Origin: Phytophthora sp. 'mugwort'
Lineage: Eukaryota; Oomycota; Peronosporomycetes; Peronosporales; Peronosporaceae
Assembly: GCA_033558025.1 (NCBI GenBank)
Contig: JAUCEF010000001.1
Coordinates: forward strand, 496,001-560,000
Length of the DNA: 64,000 bases
Reading direction: 5' to 3'
The notes below the pieces were generated by a model. It did no database searches. It had not been told where the DNA came from and saw nothing but the letters and a program-made list of their open reading frames with translations. Each line of letters starts with the position of its first letter. Within the stretch, counting starts at the first letter, position 1. Shown here one piece after another: positions 1 to 12,600 of the stretch. The position numbers and the translations under genes are program-made.

Positions 1-42
1 CTTCTGAGACGTCACAAGGACGACCTCGCTTTTCAACTCTTC

Positions 43-1113
43 TCACCTCGTCTTGCGTTCCCCATCTTCTGATCCTGCATGAGCCTCAGCCCCACCTGTC
101 CGGGCACTATCGACAGCATCATGTCCATCAGCCCCGCCTGCCCGGATATCGTCCGGTTGATTCTCGGCCCCACCAGTTTGAGAGCCCTCTTTGGCCCCAG
201 CAGCTTTGTCACAATGAGCTTCTTCCAACATTGACGGGATGCTCTCCATAGCATCAGTACCAACACCCAAATACTGAGTAGTTGACATTGTCGACACATC
301 TTGATTTCGACTGATGAAGACACGTCCGGGTTTGTTCTCGTAGAAAACGGCAGTATGACTGTAGAAGGATTTGTTAGTTTCACTGTCCAGCAAACGATAG
401 CCTCGCTGCTCTCGGGAGTAGCCAACGCAAAATGCTTCACGAGCCTTTGATTCCATCTTCTCCCGCACGACTTTGTCGACATAAGCCAGGACAGCACATC
501 CGAATGTCCTCAGGCGTGAATAAGGCGGGGTCTCTCGATACCATACCGCGTAAGGCACTTGCATGTCTTTCGTAGCATTGGGTACGATATTCACGTAGAA
601 TGCTGTCGTCACGGCAGTTTCCGCCCACAGCTCTGGTAGCCGAAAATGCACTAGCAGACCGCGCATTCGTTCTGTGACGGTTCTTATCATGCGCTCCGCT
701 ACGCCGTTTTGCTTAGGTGTGTGCTTCACCGTTAATGAGCACTCTATTCCATAGTTCTTCTTGCAGCGATCTCCACATGGAAGCAACTCCTCCGCATTAT
801 CACATCGCAGTTTTTTCATTCTCACTTTAAGTTGCGTCTTCACTTGTTCATACAGGAGCTCAAACTTGCCGTACACGTCGGAGTGCTCCTTCATCAGATA
901 CAGTGTCGCAAACCGACTTGCTTCATCCACGAAGAGAGTAAAGTAACGATTGCCCGAGTAGGATGCAACAGCATACGGCCTCCATACATCCACATGCGCA
1001 AATTCACCTACAAGCCACTCGCCGGGTGCGCTGACTGACTGAAAACTTTTCCGCACCATCTTCCTTTTCGCACACGATTCACAGTGAAACTTGTCATCAA
1101 CCCGCAAGTCCAC
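43..1113 (-). pseudogene. Copia integrase
   Basis: The frame opens with the pre-integrase zinc motif (HCESCAKRK) and then carries the DDE core: Asp in HVDVWRPYAVASYSGNRYF, Asp in KLRCDNAEELL and Glu in PKQNGVAERMIRTV, with spacing normal for a D,D-35-E integrase. The GKNIF-like C-terminal part (YSREQRGYRLLD) matches the Copia-specific extension before RT. The integrase inserts the cDNA into the host chromosome. The frame ends at 43 in a glycine/acidic linker, so RT and RNase H would follow outside the window. Confidence 0.9.
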
Positions 1114-1223
1114 GTTAGTCAGCGGCTAGTCTGCATGCCGAAACAAAGCATTGAACACATTCAGTCCTGGTTGACCCAGTCTTGTATCCCACAAGCTCAA
1201 GCTTTGCTCCGTAGGACAAGTCG

Positions 1224-1921
1224 TCACCATTGCAGAATCGGTAGTTTCACCATAGCAAAGTCATCGTCGTCGAAGTAAACTTGAATACGTTGGTCTGGAG
1301 GCAATGTGGTCTTAACTTGTCTCCGCACTGAGAACAAGCTGCATTGAAATTCAGGTACATAGCGTGTGTCATGCAGCAGCAGTGTGCGCACTCCACCAGA
1401 CGTGCTCAACACCTTTCGCACAGTTCCAACTCCTGCCGCGTTTAACCAATTGTCTCCACCAACTCTCACGGTAGCACTCAGTGGCGTGAACGAGATAAAG
1501 TCGACTTTCTGGTTTGTGAGATGGTTTGTGCAGCCCGAATCCAAATACAATCTCCCACGAGCTAGGCGATCCAAGTTCCTAACAATAAGATCACGAGCAA
1601 CATGAGCACCATCTTGCTCTTCATTGGAATAGTTGCCTCGTGAACCACTGTCCTTAGCACTACCATGCAACTTATCATCCGTCTTGGTACGCTTCACTGA
1701 TTGTCAGCACCTTGATTGTCCGTCGGTGGTCGTTTGCCTAAATAGGGGCAGTCACAAACTTGATGGCCTTGCTCATGGCAGTGAAAACAACTCCCTCGAC
1801 TTGACTGCTGTCCACCACGACCTTGTCCACATCCATGGCCTCTGCCAGCACCTCCACCACGTCCACTGGGTCCTCTTCCTCCCGGTCCACCACGTCCACG
1901 ACCACGGCCTCCATCTGACAT
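1224..1921 (-). pseudogene. Copia zinc knuckle and aspartic protease region
   Basis: A glycine/arginine-rich stretch is followed by a CCHC zinc knuckle (CFHCHEQGHQVCDC, near 1790-1750), which binds the genomic RNA. After a frame change at about 1697 comes the retroviral-type protease with its DSG active-site triplet in LYLDSGCTNHLTNQ (near 1545-1500) and a downstream HDTRYVPEFQCSLFSVR segment that marks the end of the Copia protease domain. The protease would cut the polyprotein. The stop at 1224 separates it from the integrase frame at 1113. Confidence 0.85.
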
Positions 1922-2100
1922 GTAGGCTTTGATTTCCTCGTCAACTTTAGACCTTCAGCTCTGCGTCCCTGCCGACGGTCGTATGCCACTTCCAAAGCAT
2001 GCCCAGTTGATCGTATTTCGGAGGATCATTGGGGTCTTGTGGCGTGTGACTAGCAAGGAATGTTTCCACACGTTATCATACTCACGTGGCAGCGACCCGA

Positions 2101-2597
2101 TCAGAAGGGCTGGTTTTCATAATCATCGAGTGGTTGACCAAGTACTGCAATACGCTCCATAAGCCGACGAACTTCACCCAAATGATCCGACATGTTACCC
2201 TTCGGGTCCAGGCGCAGGCGACGCAAATTAGTCATCTCTTCTGCATACTTGAAGTAGGTCTTGCCGACGAATCGCTTCTTCAATCGCTCCATGACACGAA
2301 ATGGTGTAGGCTCATATTTCACCGTTTTCATGACCTTGTCCGTCATTCCATTGTAAAGAATCTCCTTCGTCCAATTGTGTTCTTCTTCCACTTTGTGTGC
2401 TTCTCAGCCTCTTTAGACTCATCAGGCTCGTCCACCTCCTTCTCACAGTGCTGCCACAGCTCCTTCTTCTCCAACTTCAATTTCATCCGCTCCAGCCAGA
2501 CATCGAAGTCTTTCCCGTCGAACGGCGGATGCTTCGACTCCTTCTCCTCTCGTATATCAAAACGAGGTTTCGCCTCCTCCTTGTTTTTGGCGCTCAT
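2101..2597 (-). pseudogene. Copia Gag polyprotein, N-terminal part, frameshifted
   Basis: The start at 2597 begins with MSAKNKEEAKPRFD and is followed by an FDGKDFDVWLERMK motif, the usual Copia Gag opening in which the protein names the segment to be worked on. The frame shifts near 2350-2390 and continues as a Gag helical domain containing DKVMKTVKYEPTPFRVMERL and an LRRLRLDPKGNMSDHL segment typical of the UBN2-type Gag fold. It would form the capsid-like particle that packages the element RNA. The part from 2100 to 1921 is in yet another frame. One or more frameshifts separate it from the zinc knuckle. Confidence 0.8.
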
Positions 2598-2644
2598 GGC
2601 TCACGCCTATCTACCCAGTTGCGTATTGGGCTCATAACCATTTG

Positions 2645-2880
2645 CGATGTGCAAGTTGGTCCGCAGAGTGAATAACACCAGCCACTGCTAAGTGACCGAA
2701 GAGAAGAAGACAACTGGAGTAAGTTTTGTGGTGAGGAAGGTTGCTCTCTGCAGCAAAGCATATATTTCTAGAAAGAAAACTTCTTGTCTTGCTGCGCTGT
2801 TGTGCCTGTTGATTACCTGTCTCTCCTTCTCTCACCTTTCTCACACACACCTCGTCGCTTAGCTAGCAAAATCCAAGAAG
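2645..2880 (-). repeat. Probable Copia 5' LTR and primer-binding site
   Basis: Just upstream of Gag on the minus strand lies TGGTTATGAGCCC (about 2643-2631), resembling the initiator-tRNA primer-binding site used by Copia elements (TGGTATCAGAGC in plants). Sequence upstream of it, to about 2880, would be the LTR. It carries a CT-rich stretch and a short GCTAGC repeat at its far end. I cannot fix the LTR borders because the second LTR is not in the window. Confidence 0.4.
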
Positions 2881-2934
2881 AGACAAAGCTAGCTCTTCCA
2901 GAACGTTAACCTGGGGATCAGTACTTCGCAACAG

Positions 2935-4830
2935 ACATCACTAGCATAACCAGCCTGTTGGAATTCCGTGATGTCCTTTACGTCCCGGCATGAAGCTCAA
3001 CCTATCGCGCTGTTTATTATGACACAGACATCTCGGTTACCGTAACTTTCGTGCGGTACAGGCCGTGTCTAGGACCCATCCGGCCCTTGAAATTGCGTTC
3101 ACCGAAGCACATGCAGTACTTATCTCTCTCGTGCATATTCGCTAATAAACTCATCACTGGATTCAATACACATGCTAAACGTGCCAAAACAACTCTTGAA
3201 AAGGTTCATTTCGACATTGATGGCCATTTGTCTTACCCTAGTCTCAGTGGTGTTCACTATTTCGTCACATTCATTGGCGATTACTCGCGGTTCATGCGCT
3301 TCTGTGTCGCACACCGGAAGTAGGATCTCTGTGAAGACTTTCGCAAGGGCGCCCGAATTACTTTAAATCGAGGTTGTCACCCTAGCATCGTAGTTCAATC
3401 TGTGTGACCTTGAGATCGCTCGTCTGCAGGTGACGATAGCAAAGAGCACAAAAAGCGAGTCATAATCATTTTGACAAATATGGGACTCATACCCAGTTCA
3501 CCGCGCTTTCACACTAAGACGAATTTTTTGTTGCTGAACGACGTATGCGCACAATCTCGGTGAACGAGTTCTTCGCATTGATGGCGACCTTCCACTTCAT
3601 TTTCTGGAGAGTGATGCGAATATGTCACTTGTCTTATCACAATTACTTCAATATGTCACAATGTTTGAGTGCGCTGCGTTTGCTCTCGCGCCTGAGCCGC
3701 ACAGCAACAACCTTGAGGCTCGTGCCAACTGTTTGTCTGGCCTCCTTAGAACAAAAACGGTTATGGCCTACTCAGCACGACAAAGAATAGAATCATCTAC
3801 AGCCGTGACATCACTTTTGACGAGACACGTTTCCTACTCTGAATCTCTCGAACTTGAGACTCCAAGCCCTTATCACGTCTTTACCGATGCAAAACACCTT
3901 CTCGCTTCCTCTCAGCGCTTTTCCCAAACGCAATTTAGCATCTATGGTGGCCAAGGATGAGACGCTTTCACCTCCTCCGCAAAGGAAATCAAGCCCACTG
4001 ACGCTCTAGCTGTAAACCCCAATACATCTATTACTTCATGGGTCCATTGACTTGGAAGACGAGCAACCCCATCGTCATACCATCATGAATCTGTTAAATT
4101 CCATACCCTAAGACCTATAAGGAGGCATGCACTCCTCAGATGCTTCCGACTGGCTCGCTGCCAAACAATCCGAGTACGAGTCCCTCATCGAAAACCCGAC
4201 GTGGATTTTACCGCTGGCCAAATTGTGCGCTTTAAAATCGCCTGGCCATTAAAAGTTTTCAGCAGAAATATGACATCGACTATCCTGAAATCTTCCCCCT
4301 GTCGTACGAATGGAAGTCCTCTCGACTGCTGCTCACGCTTGCGGCACCCGTCGACTGTGAAATCGAATAATGGACCGAACCCCTTGGTGTAAAAATACTC
4401 ATGGAACAGCCTGGAGGCTTTAAGTCCAGGGGCTTCCCTGGGCTTGTGTGCTACCTTGATAAGCGCATTGCATGACCTCAAGCAAACACCACGTATCTAG
4501 TTTCATACCGTCGTCAAGTACATGGAACGTCTAGGTTTCTGTCGCCTACTTAAGGACCGTTGCGTGTTCATTAAATTATCTTCAATGCACTGGCTACGTC
4601 TTGGCTTACGCCGATGCTTAATTGATCATCTCACCATCCAAGCAGGTTGTTGCGAGGGCGAAATCGGCCATTAGCGCAGCATTCCACATGGCTGATTTAG
4701 GGGATATTTGGTTGAATCATAGAGCGCAACCGCGCATCTCGATCTATCGCCCTTCTCCAGAAGATCTATGCCAATGAGTGCTTAAGCGTGGAATGCTACC
4801 ACAAAAGCGTCCCCATGACTTGAAACCTTA
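2935..4830 (+). pseudogene. Old Copia pol remnant, plus strand
   Basis: Many short frames line up in Copia order. Near 2960-3005 is the end of the protease (FRDVLYVPGMKLNLSR), at 3190-3310 the integrase core opening (VHFDIDGHLSYPSLSGVHYF and FIGDYSRFMRF), at 4140-4240 the start of reverse transcriptase (EYESLIEN, then TW), at 4265-4330 a DIDYPEIFPPVVRMEVL stretch, at 4400-4450 a GFPGLVCYLDK stretch, and at 4610-4700 the RNase H-proximal SPSKQVVARAKSAIS. Stops and frameshifts occur every 50-150 bases. It runs opposite to the fresher Copia at its left and is a different insertion. Confidence 0.8.
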
Positions 4831-5033
4831 GTGCTAATTAATGTCCAATCATACTTCTCCATTATTATTCCCCCCCCGCTTTCTCACAATCGTCAGAGCA
4901 GCAAAATAAGTGGCCCGGACACATTGGCCATTTCTCGAAAGGCGCAAGGCATGAGAAGGCCACGGATCAACAATATAAGCCGAATCGTGGCCTACCATCG
5001 TCATTTTCGTACACGTTTAAGTCGAATTAGATT

Positions 5034-6790
5034 ATGATGTCCCTCGTGACGGACGAGGATGAGCTAGATGCTACGATTGTCCAGTTTGTTTGTGAACACA
5101 GTCCCATGTCCATGCGAAGAAGAAGAAACTTGTTAGAAAGTGGCTTACTAACCGAATTGATTTTTTTGCGCTGTGTACAAAAGGAAAAGGGGTGCTCCGA
5201 CGGCGTCGAACGCGAGGAGTTACAACGGTACTGGGCAAGACAGCTGAAGAGCACCTCGAGCAGTGAATCAAAAGTGTGAGGCGTGATGCCATCCCAGTTT
5301 CTCTAAACATCCTGCGTGCAAAAGGTCTCAAGATTGCTAAGAAATGGCTCTGTCGAGCCAGCACTTTCGTCTTCAGATGTCTGGTCGCGGCGTTTTACGC
5401 GTCTCCATCGTTTTTTTATTCGAGCTCGCACACAAGCTGGTCAAAACATGCTGCCTGATGCGAAACTCGCAGCACAGGCGATTAGCGCAAGTATCCGCCG
5501 TGTCATGGTTGAAAAGGGCTTATCACACGTATTTAACGCTGACCAAGTTGGTACGTGATAATAGTATGCAACATGAATTATATGATGTGGTTAGTATTCT
5601 AATGGCATGTTGGTCTATACGGAGTAGCGATCTTCTTTAAGTACCTGCCACGTAGAATAATTCCGCGCCGCAACTCGCGACGCGTCTGGGTCAAGTGTGG
5701 TAGGGATTTCTTCGCCGTCATCGTCTGAGGGTTGGCGCCCGAACGCGACAGGACCAAGTAATACCGAACAAAGCACATGAAGCTGCATTAGATTTTGGTA
5801 TGAAAATATAGCTGAAGATGATCTAGCTGAAAGTGGACAAGATATTTAGCTCATGTCAAACGGGTAAGAAGCATTTACGCTATGGCTGACGTTGGATATT
5901 TTGTTTTACTTACGTTCTTAAAAAAAAGCTGTCGTTTCGCGCATGAATAGAAGTCTTAGGCAAGCATTAAAAGAGTAATCGCCTAAGACTTCAAATGATA
6001 GCCTAATGCCAACACTTCTATTAATGATGCGAAGACACTATGGGTGCGACATGGTGGAAACGATATAGAGCGCATGACTGCGATGATCCTAGGAGATTCC
6101 GATCGCCAAAAGTATCATCCGTCATATTTGGTGCTGAAGTCTAACCGTTCGACTATGTGGTGATAAACCAAACTCGACGAAGTGATGAGGCATAGGCATT
6201 CATGTTTGGAAAAAGGCAATGCAAATCATGCAGACGAGGAATATCGAGATCTATGCAATCCGGCTGCCTAGTGGAACGCTAATGTGCATATCGAGCGGCT
6301 TAATGCTATGTTTGGATCACGCCAGCGTCCGTGGCAGCAAACTATATTGCATGTTGACGACTTTTCGGTTCATAATACTCCGATTGTTCAAGCATACTGT
6401 ATGCAACGTCAATTGAATTCCTCACTCATGCGCCGCGACTTGCCAGCCGACTAATGTAGCCTGGAGAAGGCCATTCAAGCCGCGCTCTTCGAAACGAGCG
6501 GGTGAATATCCTGCGAGAACAGCTACAGAGACACGCTTGGTCTACACAAGTTTGCAGGTCTATGCGCTCAACGATTTGCGAGCGGGTCTGTTCAAGCTGT
6601 GCCATGCTTTCGATCTCAATCATCAAGAACGGTCTTCGACGCGCCCGTATTCTCCTCTACCTGAAAAAAAGGAAAGAGAACCGGCAGTCGACGAGTTGGC
6701 TCCGCTGCATTTCATTCCTCAGTGCTGGAGGACCTTCAACTCATAAATCACACTCCTGCAGAATGTCCAACAGAACTGTCTCCCCGGCAA
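5034..6790 (+). pseudogene. Pogo-like DDE transposase remnant, plus strand
   Basis: Pieces in successive frames match a CENP-B/pogo (Tc1-mariner superfamily) transposase. A helical N-terminal part is at 5034-5279. At 5490-5555 is the first catalytic Asp motif (SHVFNADQVGT). At 6073-6135 is TAMILGDSDRQKYHPSYLV. At 6290-6390 an NAMFGSRQRPWQ segment is followed by the second Asp motif, HVDDFSVHNTP. A C-terminal helical part lies at 6500-6790. Stops and frameshifts separate all of them, so no active enzyme is possible. Terminal inverted repeats were not found. Confidence 0.65.
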
Positions 6791-7215
6791 TATGAACGCA
6801 GGGGCACCACGATTGGAACCCAGCAGCGCTCACACAGCAACGATCGAAAGGTGGAGGTTCACCGCCGGATCAAGACACCACACGTTCTCCGATCCCCGCA
6901 CTGCAACCACCCTCTTAAACTTCTTGCGCGTTTGGGATGCAGTCTCATCCATATTGAATATTCGAGAGCTGTCCAGTCGCAGCTCAATCACAAGTTTGGC
7001 CAACATGCTGAAAAACGCAGCCATATCATCTCCGCCAACACAATCGCGCTTCAGAGGCAGCGGCTGAGCAAGAACGCGTTGATAGCTGTGGAAGCCGCCT
7101 AACGAAGCGCGATTTCCAGCCATCACCGATGCTCATCCCGGCCACAAGCAGCAAATTTCCGGTCGCCTTCTTCAAAATGACGTCACGATCCATGGGGTGC
7201 CCCATCAGTTGAAGG
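6790..7215 (-). pseudogene. Pogo-like transposase fragment, copy A
   Basis: On the minus strand a fragment reads through GMSIGDGWKSRF (DNA-binding part, near 7130) into a catalytic-domain opening with SRIFNMDETASQTRKKFKRV and VAVRGSENVW (near 6960-6880). The NMDET motif holds the first catalytic Asp of a DDE_1 transposase. This is a different family from the plus-strand remnant immediately to its left. It is the same family as the fragment at 57430-58430 (copy B), which has GVSIGKGWYIRF and SRIYNIDETAFQKQLKSKK at the same places. The rest of the gene is missing. Confidence 0.65.
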
Positions 7216-8204
7216 CCGACAATCTTGTCGTACGATGGCGCGTTTTATTTTTTTTTGTTCTTGTGGGAACTCCCCAATCGACTGAGGCGGTAGCAACAGG
7301 TTCACCGCTCTGCATTTGGACAACTACGACAGTCTATACGTCACTGGGTAGCTCTGGGGCCTGGCGCTTGCCTTGGGTAGGTAAGGAAAAAAAATGATGT
7401 GGATGGAGGCTGTTAGATATCACGGTCTCCAATTAAACAAATGGATGTAGGGTCCGCGGTTTGGCTTCGCTGATAGATTGGCTTGGGCTCAACTACAGTA
7501 AGCACGCTCTATTCCGGTACGACGTTCGACACTATCTTAGGATTTGCCATGTTATAGTGAAGGAATACTAAAGCTCAACTGAGAGGCGCGAAGTATGATA
7601 TCCTCTACGCCGACGTCGGCTCCATAGCTGGTATCAATAGACCTTGCTTGTTCCGTCGACTGCGACGAAAACAATGCCAGCATACCGAAATCAGTTTTCA
7701 ACAATAGTTTATCTTGAATATCGCTCAAGATTTCCTTGCTCCGATCCACCGCTTCTTAATGGGAGCTCTCTTCTGCTTGATCTTCATCCAGCCTCCCATG
7801 AATTCTTCTGAGTTGCGACTGGCTGGGTTGCTCCACCGCTCCCGTCAATGACTGGTACGTTGTACTTCACAATGGTTGGTGTGCAGTGTTTTGTGTGTGG
7901 TAGAAGATTTTATCTGTCTAAAGCGATTATGTCGTTGCGTTCAGGATATTAGTTTTCAGCAGTACCGGCATAGAGCTCTGACTATATAATTTGGCGCGAA
8001 CCGTTCCCGCCAAATTGATTTAAAACTCGATGTTTTGTACTTAATGCATATTGTCCAATTACACGTAGTGGCGGGATATAGCATTGGCCAGCAACCCAAA
8101 ACTGTTATTTCCCTTAAAACAAATTAATATTGCTACGCATCTGTTATGTAATATTGTGTCAAAGTTGTGTACGGCTGCCAGTTATTTCTAAACACGAGGC
8201 GATC
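7216..8204. other. Intergenic, no gene seen
   Basis: I see no coding stretch with family resemblance here. The left part may still be transposon debris. The right part (about 7950-8204) is AT-richer and directly precedes the gene starting at 8205, so it should hold that gene's promoter, but I could not pick out a convincing YCAYTYY initiator. Confidence 0.4.
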
Positions 8205-9596
8205 ATGGCGTCGATGGACCCCGAGCAGCTCCGCGTGAGCGGCTTCAAGCGCATACTTGTACGTCTGGACGAAGGCACACGCCGCAAGTACTGCGGCCGC
8301 GCGCTTGACGAGGATCTGCAGCGCGTCAAGAGCCAGATGCGCGCTTGCGCGGCCGCCGTGGCTGAGGCCAAGCAGGTGGAGGACGCCACGCGCAAGCTGC
8401 ATGCCAGTCAGCGGGCCGCCGTGTCCAGCGAGCTGCTGGCCGAGTTAGAAACGCTGCAGAGCCAATTAGAAACAGCCACAAATACGCTAATATCGGGACA
8501 TCATTCAGAAAATGGCACCCAAAATACGGTGAAACAGGAGGCTGAAGCGGAGACTCCGACATCGGAGGCCAAGACACTGGCGAGGCAGATTCTACGGACG
8601 CAGGAGCTGGAGACGGCCGTGAACCAGATCAGGCAGCTTGAGCGTCTGATGCCCGTGCTGAACGAAGTAGACGACAAGATGAGAACGTGGTGGAAGAAAC
8701 ACGTACAAAAAGTGGGTATTTATGCTCTTGAACTGGTCAAAGGAAACGACAGGAAGGAGGACAAATGGCTGGCGCGTCTGGAAAAGTCATTTAAGAGAAT
8801 TGAAGTCAAGTATCCGGGTCTCAAGGACTGGTACACGTATGTAATGATGTTATTGTGGCAACAACATGTTGATTAAAACTAATGTGGAGTTCTTTATTTT
8901 GTATTTTTTGCTAGGAATATCCAAAAGCAGCTTACAGAAAAGCAGAGACTAGAGTCTGTAGCAGCAACTACAGCACCAACAGCGACAAAGAGCAAGAAGA
9001 AACGGGCGATTGCACTACCTGATGACGGAGAGACGGCAATGACAAGCAGTACGAAATCCTTTGTGAAATCGAAAAAAATCAAGTCTGGGGACAATACGAA
9101 GGAGAAAAAACCCGAATCTATTGAGAAAGCTCGTGCTTTACTGCACCGTTGCTCACGAGAAGTCCGCACATTGCGTGACAAGTTCGAGCTGGGTGCGTTT
9201 GACGTGAACTTGAGTCGGATGGTGATGGTCGTGGACTCGCTGTGGTCGGGTTTAGAGCATTCCGAGGTGGTATCGCTCACTACAGCATTGTTCACGCTGG
9301 TAGAGACTGTGGAGAAGGTCGTGAGCCTGGGCAAACGCCGAGACCGCCTCGTGTGTCTTAAGAGCGTCCTGGCTGTTGTACTGGGATCTTCGAAACTGCA
9401 CTTGACAGCACGACGGAAGACGATAGTGGAGGAATATGCAAACAATTGTCGCCAGTCACTGGAGCAATTGAAGCGAAAGTCGGACAGCAGTGAAGCCCAG
9501 AATGTCGCGCGGAATTCAATGCCAGCAGCGACACGCAACGAAGCTTCGACATTGGACGGGGGTGCGTGGCCTAAATCGCATGTGCGCTTTGGGTAG
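8205..9596 (+). CDS. Coiled-coil, lysine-rich protein, N-terminus like the RRM protein at 62.2 kb
   Basis: Two exons, 8205-8836 and 8915-9596, joined across a 78-bp intron with GTATGT donor and TTGCTAG acceptor. The frame continues exactly and gives 437 residues. I chose the ATG at 8205 because the longer frame to 8130 opens only with TTG. No catalytic motif is recognised. The chain is helical, with heptad-like leucines at residues 40-90 and 125-165, a basic KSKKKR cluster (nuclear-signal-like) after the splice site, and a helical C-terminal half. Its first 60 residues (SGFKRILVRL, KYCGRALDEDL) resemble the first 50 of the protein at 62189 (SGFERILARV, SYCSSAIEDEL), but it has no RRM. Its 3' end converges with the helicase gene, 71 bp apart. 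Function unknown; a nuclear or RNA-related role is only a guess. Confidence 0.85.
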
Positions 9597-9667
9597 TGTA
9601 CGTCAAGTAGAATAGATTAGTAGATATTGGTAATACGAACACGGTCTTTAACCCTTTTATTGTTTGA

Positions 9668-12600
9668 CTAGGACAGATACAAACTGCTAGCAAACACAAC
9701 GTCACGTTTGATCGCCTCAGACGCGACTTCCATCTTGCGATACAGCTGTGGGTCGCCAATCACACGAGCAGCATTGCGGACTTCACGACAAACTTCATCC
9801 AGACGAGTGATACAGCGCACAATAGAGCCTTCCTGTACGTCCGTGAGCTCACATAGTTGCTTGAAGGGCATGCCACGCGCCCATTCGTACACAACCTCCA
9901 TCAATCCAAAGTTGAGAGCGCCTTTGCAATACACTGCTGGGTCAATTTCTAAATGTTGCTCCAGCTGGATGAGACCAAGTGATTCGGCAATGTTTTTCAC
10001 CACGTCGCGTGTCTCTTCCAGCACAGGGGTCAGCGTCGGCTCGGATTGCGATTTCTCCTGGAAAATGAGCGCAGAAAGCACTGCCACGATTTCTTCAGGC
10101 TCCAGATTGGCTAATACGTTCTCAAAAATCATCTCGGTCAACACCAGCTCCTCACACGTGTTGATCTCGCAGGCTACGCGTCCTTTAACTTGCACAACGC
10201 CGTCTTCAGATATATAACCAAGTCGCTTTAGCACGCTCAGACGCTGCTGAAAGTCTGGGAAAAGTGATAGCGAGTCGTTGGATAACTCTCGTGTCATGCG
10301 CACCAAATACGCTTTGAGCTTGAAGATCTTCTCGACCTTTCCCATGACGCGAGAAACGGATGGCGAGTCAGTTGCACACGGATGGCTAAGTACCATCGAG
10401 TACATCTGCTGCCATAGAGTGTAGCCCGTCGCAACTTCGAGGTCATTGACCTTGAGCTCACCCATCAAGTCAACGTAACCGATAGCTGCTTTCTGTGTTG
10501 TTGCAGCGTCCTGATCGAGTTGAGCGAGGAACTCAATGCTACTGGCTAACTCTTTCTTGGACGAAGCAGCCACGAGCATTTTAGTATTTACATTCGAAGC
10601 GACAATTGACGTCACGCTTTCGATGCAGCTCTCAGGCACTTCCAGTACAGCGTACTTCCTTCCCAATAGCGATGCTGTCGACGGTCCAGTAAGCTCGGTA
10701 CTTTCTTGACTATCAGTTTTTCCCTTCTTGCCCATTCGTCCAAACATACGATCATCATCGTCTTTCTTGCGACGCAGTATACGACCACCACCCATTAGAG
10801 TGTGTGGACTTTTAATGACGGATGTCATCTCGATCTTCGGAGGCTCGTAGTCATCTGGACAGAGAGTGATCACCATAATCGACTTGAATACTCCCTTACG
10901 ACCTGCATCAGTGGTTGTTGTGCTCTGAAATTCGGTCTCAAACGAAAGTTTGGACCGAGCAGTTCCACCCTCGCCTACTATGGCAGCATTCGTACGGACC
11001 ACCAGGGCCAATTGATCAGATGACAACCCTTTAACGTTAAGAATCACGACTCGTCCAGGAGCAATCGCAGTTTTGGCAGCTTGAATATTGTTTGCAAGCA
11101 CCCACTTGGTTAGCTTCTTTTCCAGCTCACGTTTGTCACGCTTTAGTTGGTAAAACTCCTGCATCTGGGTAAGCTCACCACTAGCTTCGAGATGCGGATA
11201 CTCTTCAACTAATGAGCGTTCGAGCTGCTGTAACAGTGCTTTGCCCTTCAGAATCAACTTTGGAATGTTTTTCGACGCAAGCGCCTTTTGTGTGTGGAAT
11301 TCCGAGAACGAACGCTTCATCATGTCTTCAACTGTCAGCACTTCGACTCGTAAAAGGTTCAAAATCATGTTATAAGTCAGACGGAATCGACTGGAGAGCG
11401 ACGTGGCTTTTCCTGCCAGCATTGTCCGCAATGAAGTCGGCTCGGGAACATCATTCCAGCAAGCAATGATGACGGTACCCACCGAATCCAGACCACGACG
11501 GCCAGCACGTCCAGCCATTTGTGTGTACTCACCAGGTAAAAGATCGCGGAAGTTCTTGCCATCGTGCTTACGAATCCCGTTAAATACAACTGTCCGAGCA
11601 GGCATATTCACTCCCATAGCGAAAGTCTCCGTTGAGAATAGCACCTTTACAAGGCCTCGACCAAACAAAATTTCGACCATCTCCTTGATAATTGGAAGCA
11701 GCCCACCATGATGAACACCAATGCCACGCTTGAGCATCTCTTTTAATGTAAGAACCTGAGGCAATTCACGGTCTGACCCTTGCAGTCGCTGTACACTCGT
11801 CTCAAGGAAGAGATGGATCTCGGACCGCTCAGCCGGACTACTTAAATCAAGCTTAGCTAGTTTGTTAGCGCTCTCCTCGCACAAACGCTTACTAAATGCA
11901 AATACCACCACCGGCAGAAGTGATTTGTCCTTCAAAGTATTGATCAGCTTGGTCCATTCGCCTTGGTCGCCCCCTGACGTACGAATACTACGAGCATTGG
12001 CACTACTACCGCCGCCACGCGCAATAACTTTACCACCTCGACCACCAGTCTTCGTTTTGTCCGATGCAGGGGAAAGTTTCGCCTTGGCTGCGCCATGAGC
12101 ATTAGGTAAATAGCCAGTAGTTGCATCATACAATTTGAAAAGCTCCTTTCCAGCATACAAGAAATGCTGGAGAGGTACAGGACGTTTGTAGGTAGAAATC
12201 ACATGAATCTTCTGCTTCTTAGTACGACCAATCCAGTCTGAAAATTCCAAGTGGTTGGGCGTCGTAGCCGAAAGGAAAACCATACCAATATGTTCTGGAA
12301 GCATGATAATCACTTCTTCCCATACAACACCACGCTCACTGTCGTTAATGTAGTGAATTTCATCAAAAATAACCCACTCAATATCCCGGATAATATCCGC
12401 ACCACGATACAGCATAGAGCGCAGAATTTCGGTCGTCATAACCAGACAACTAGCATCCGGGTTAATACTGACATCACCGGTAATTAAACCGACATTATCG
12501 GGACCAAACTTAGTGCGAAAGTCACGGTACTTCTGGTTCGACAGGGCCTTAATAGGTGACGTGTAAATGGTGCGAGTCATGTGCTTCTGCGACATAGCAA

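Larger units (their letters stand above)
1..2900 (-). mobile_element. Ty1/Copia LTR retrotransposon, 5' half, cut by window edge
   Basis: Order on the minus strand is LTR-like leader (about 2880-2645), Gag (2597-2101), zinc knuckle (about 1921-1694), protease (1697-1224) and integrase (1113-43). Reverse transcriptase would lie beyond the left edge. Protease before integrase before RT is the Copia order. The coding sequence is broken into several frames, so this copy is probably inactive, although each domain is well preserved and the copy is therefore fairly young. Target duplication cannot be examined because the other end is outside the window. Confidence 0.9.

Noticed and set aside
8130..8204. 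Extended N-terminus of the coiled-coil gene
   Set aside because: The extension opens with TTG; the first ATG is at 8205 and similarity to the 62-kb paralogue starts there.
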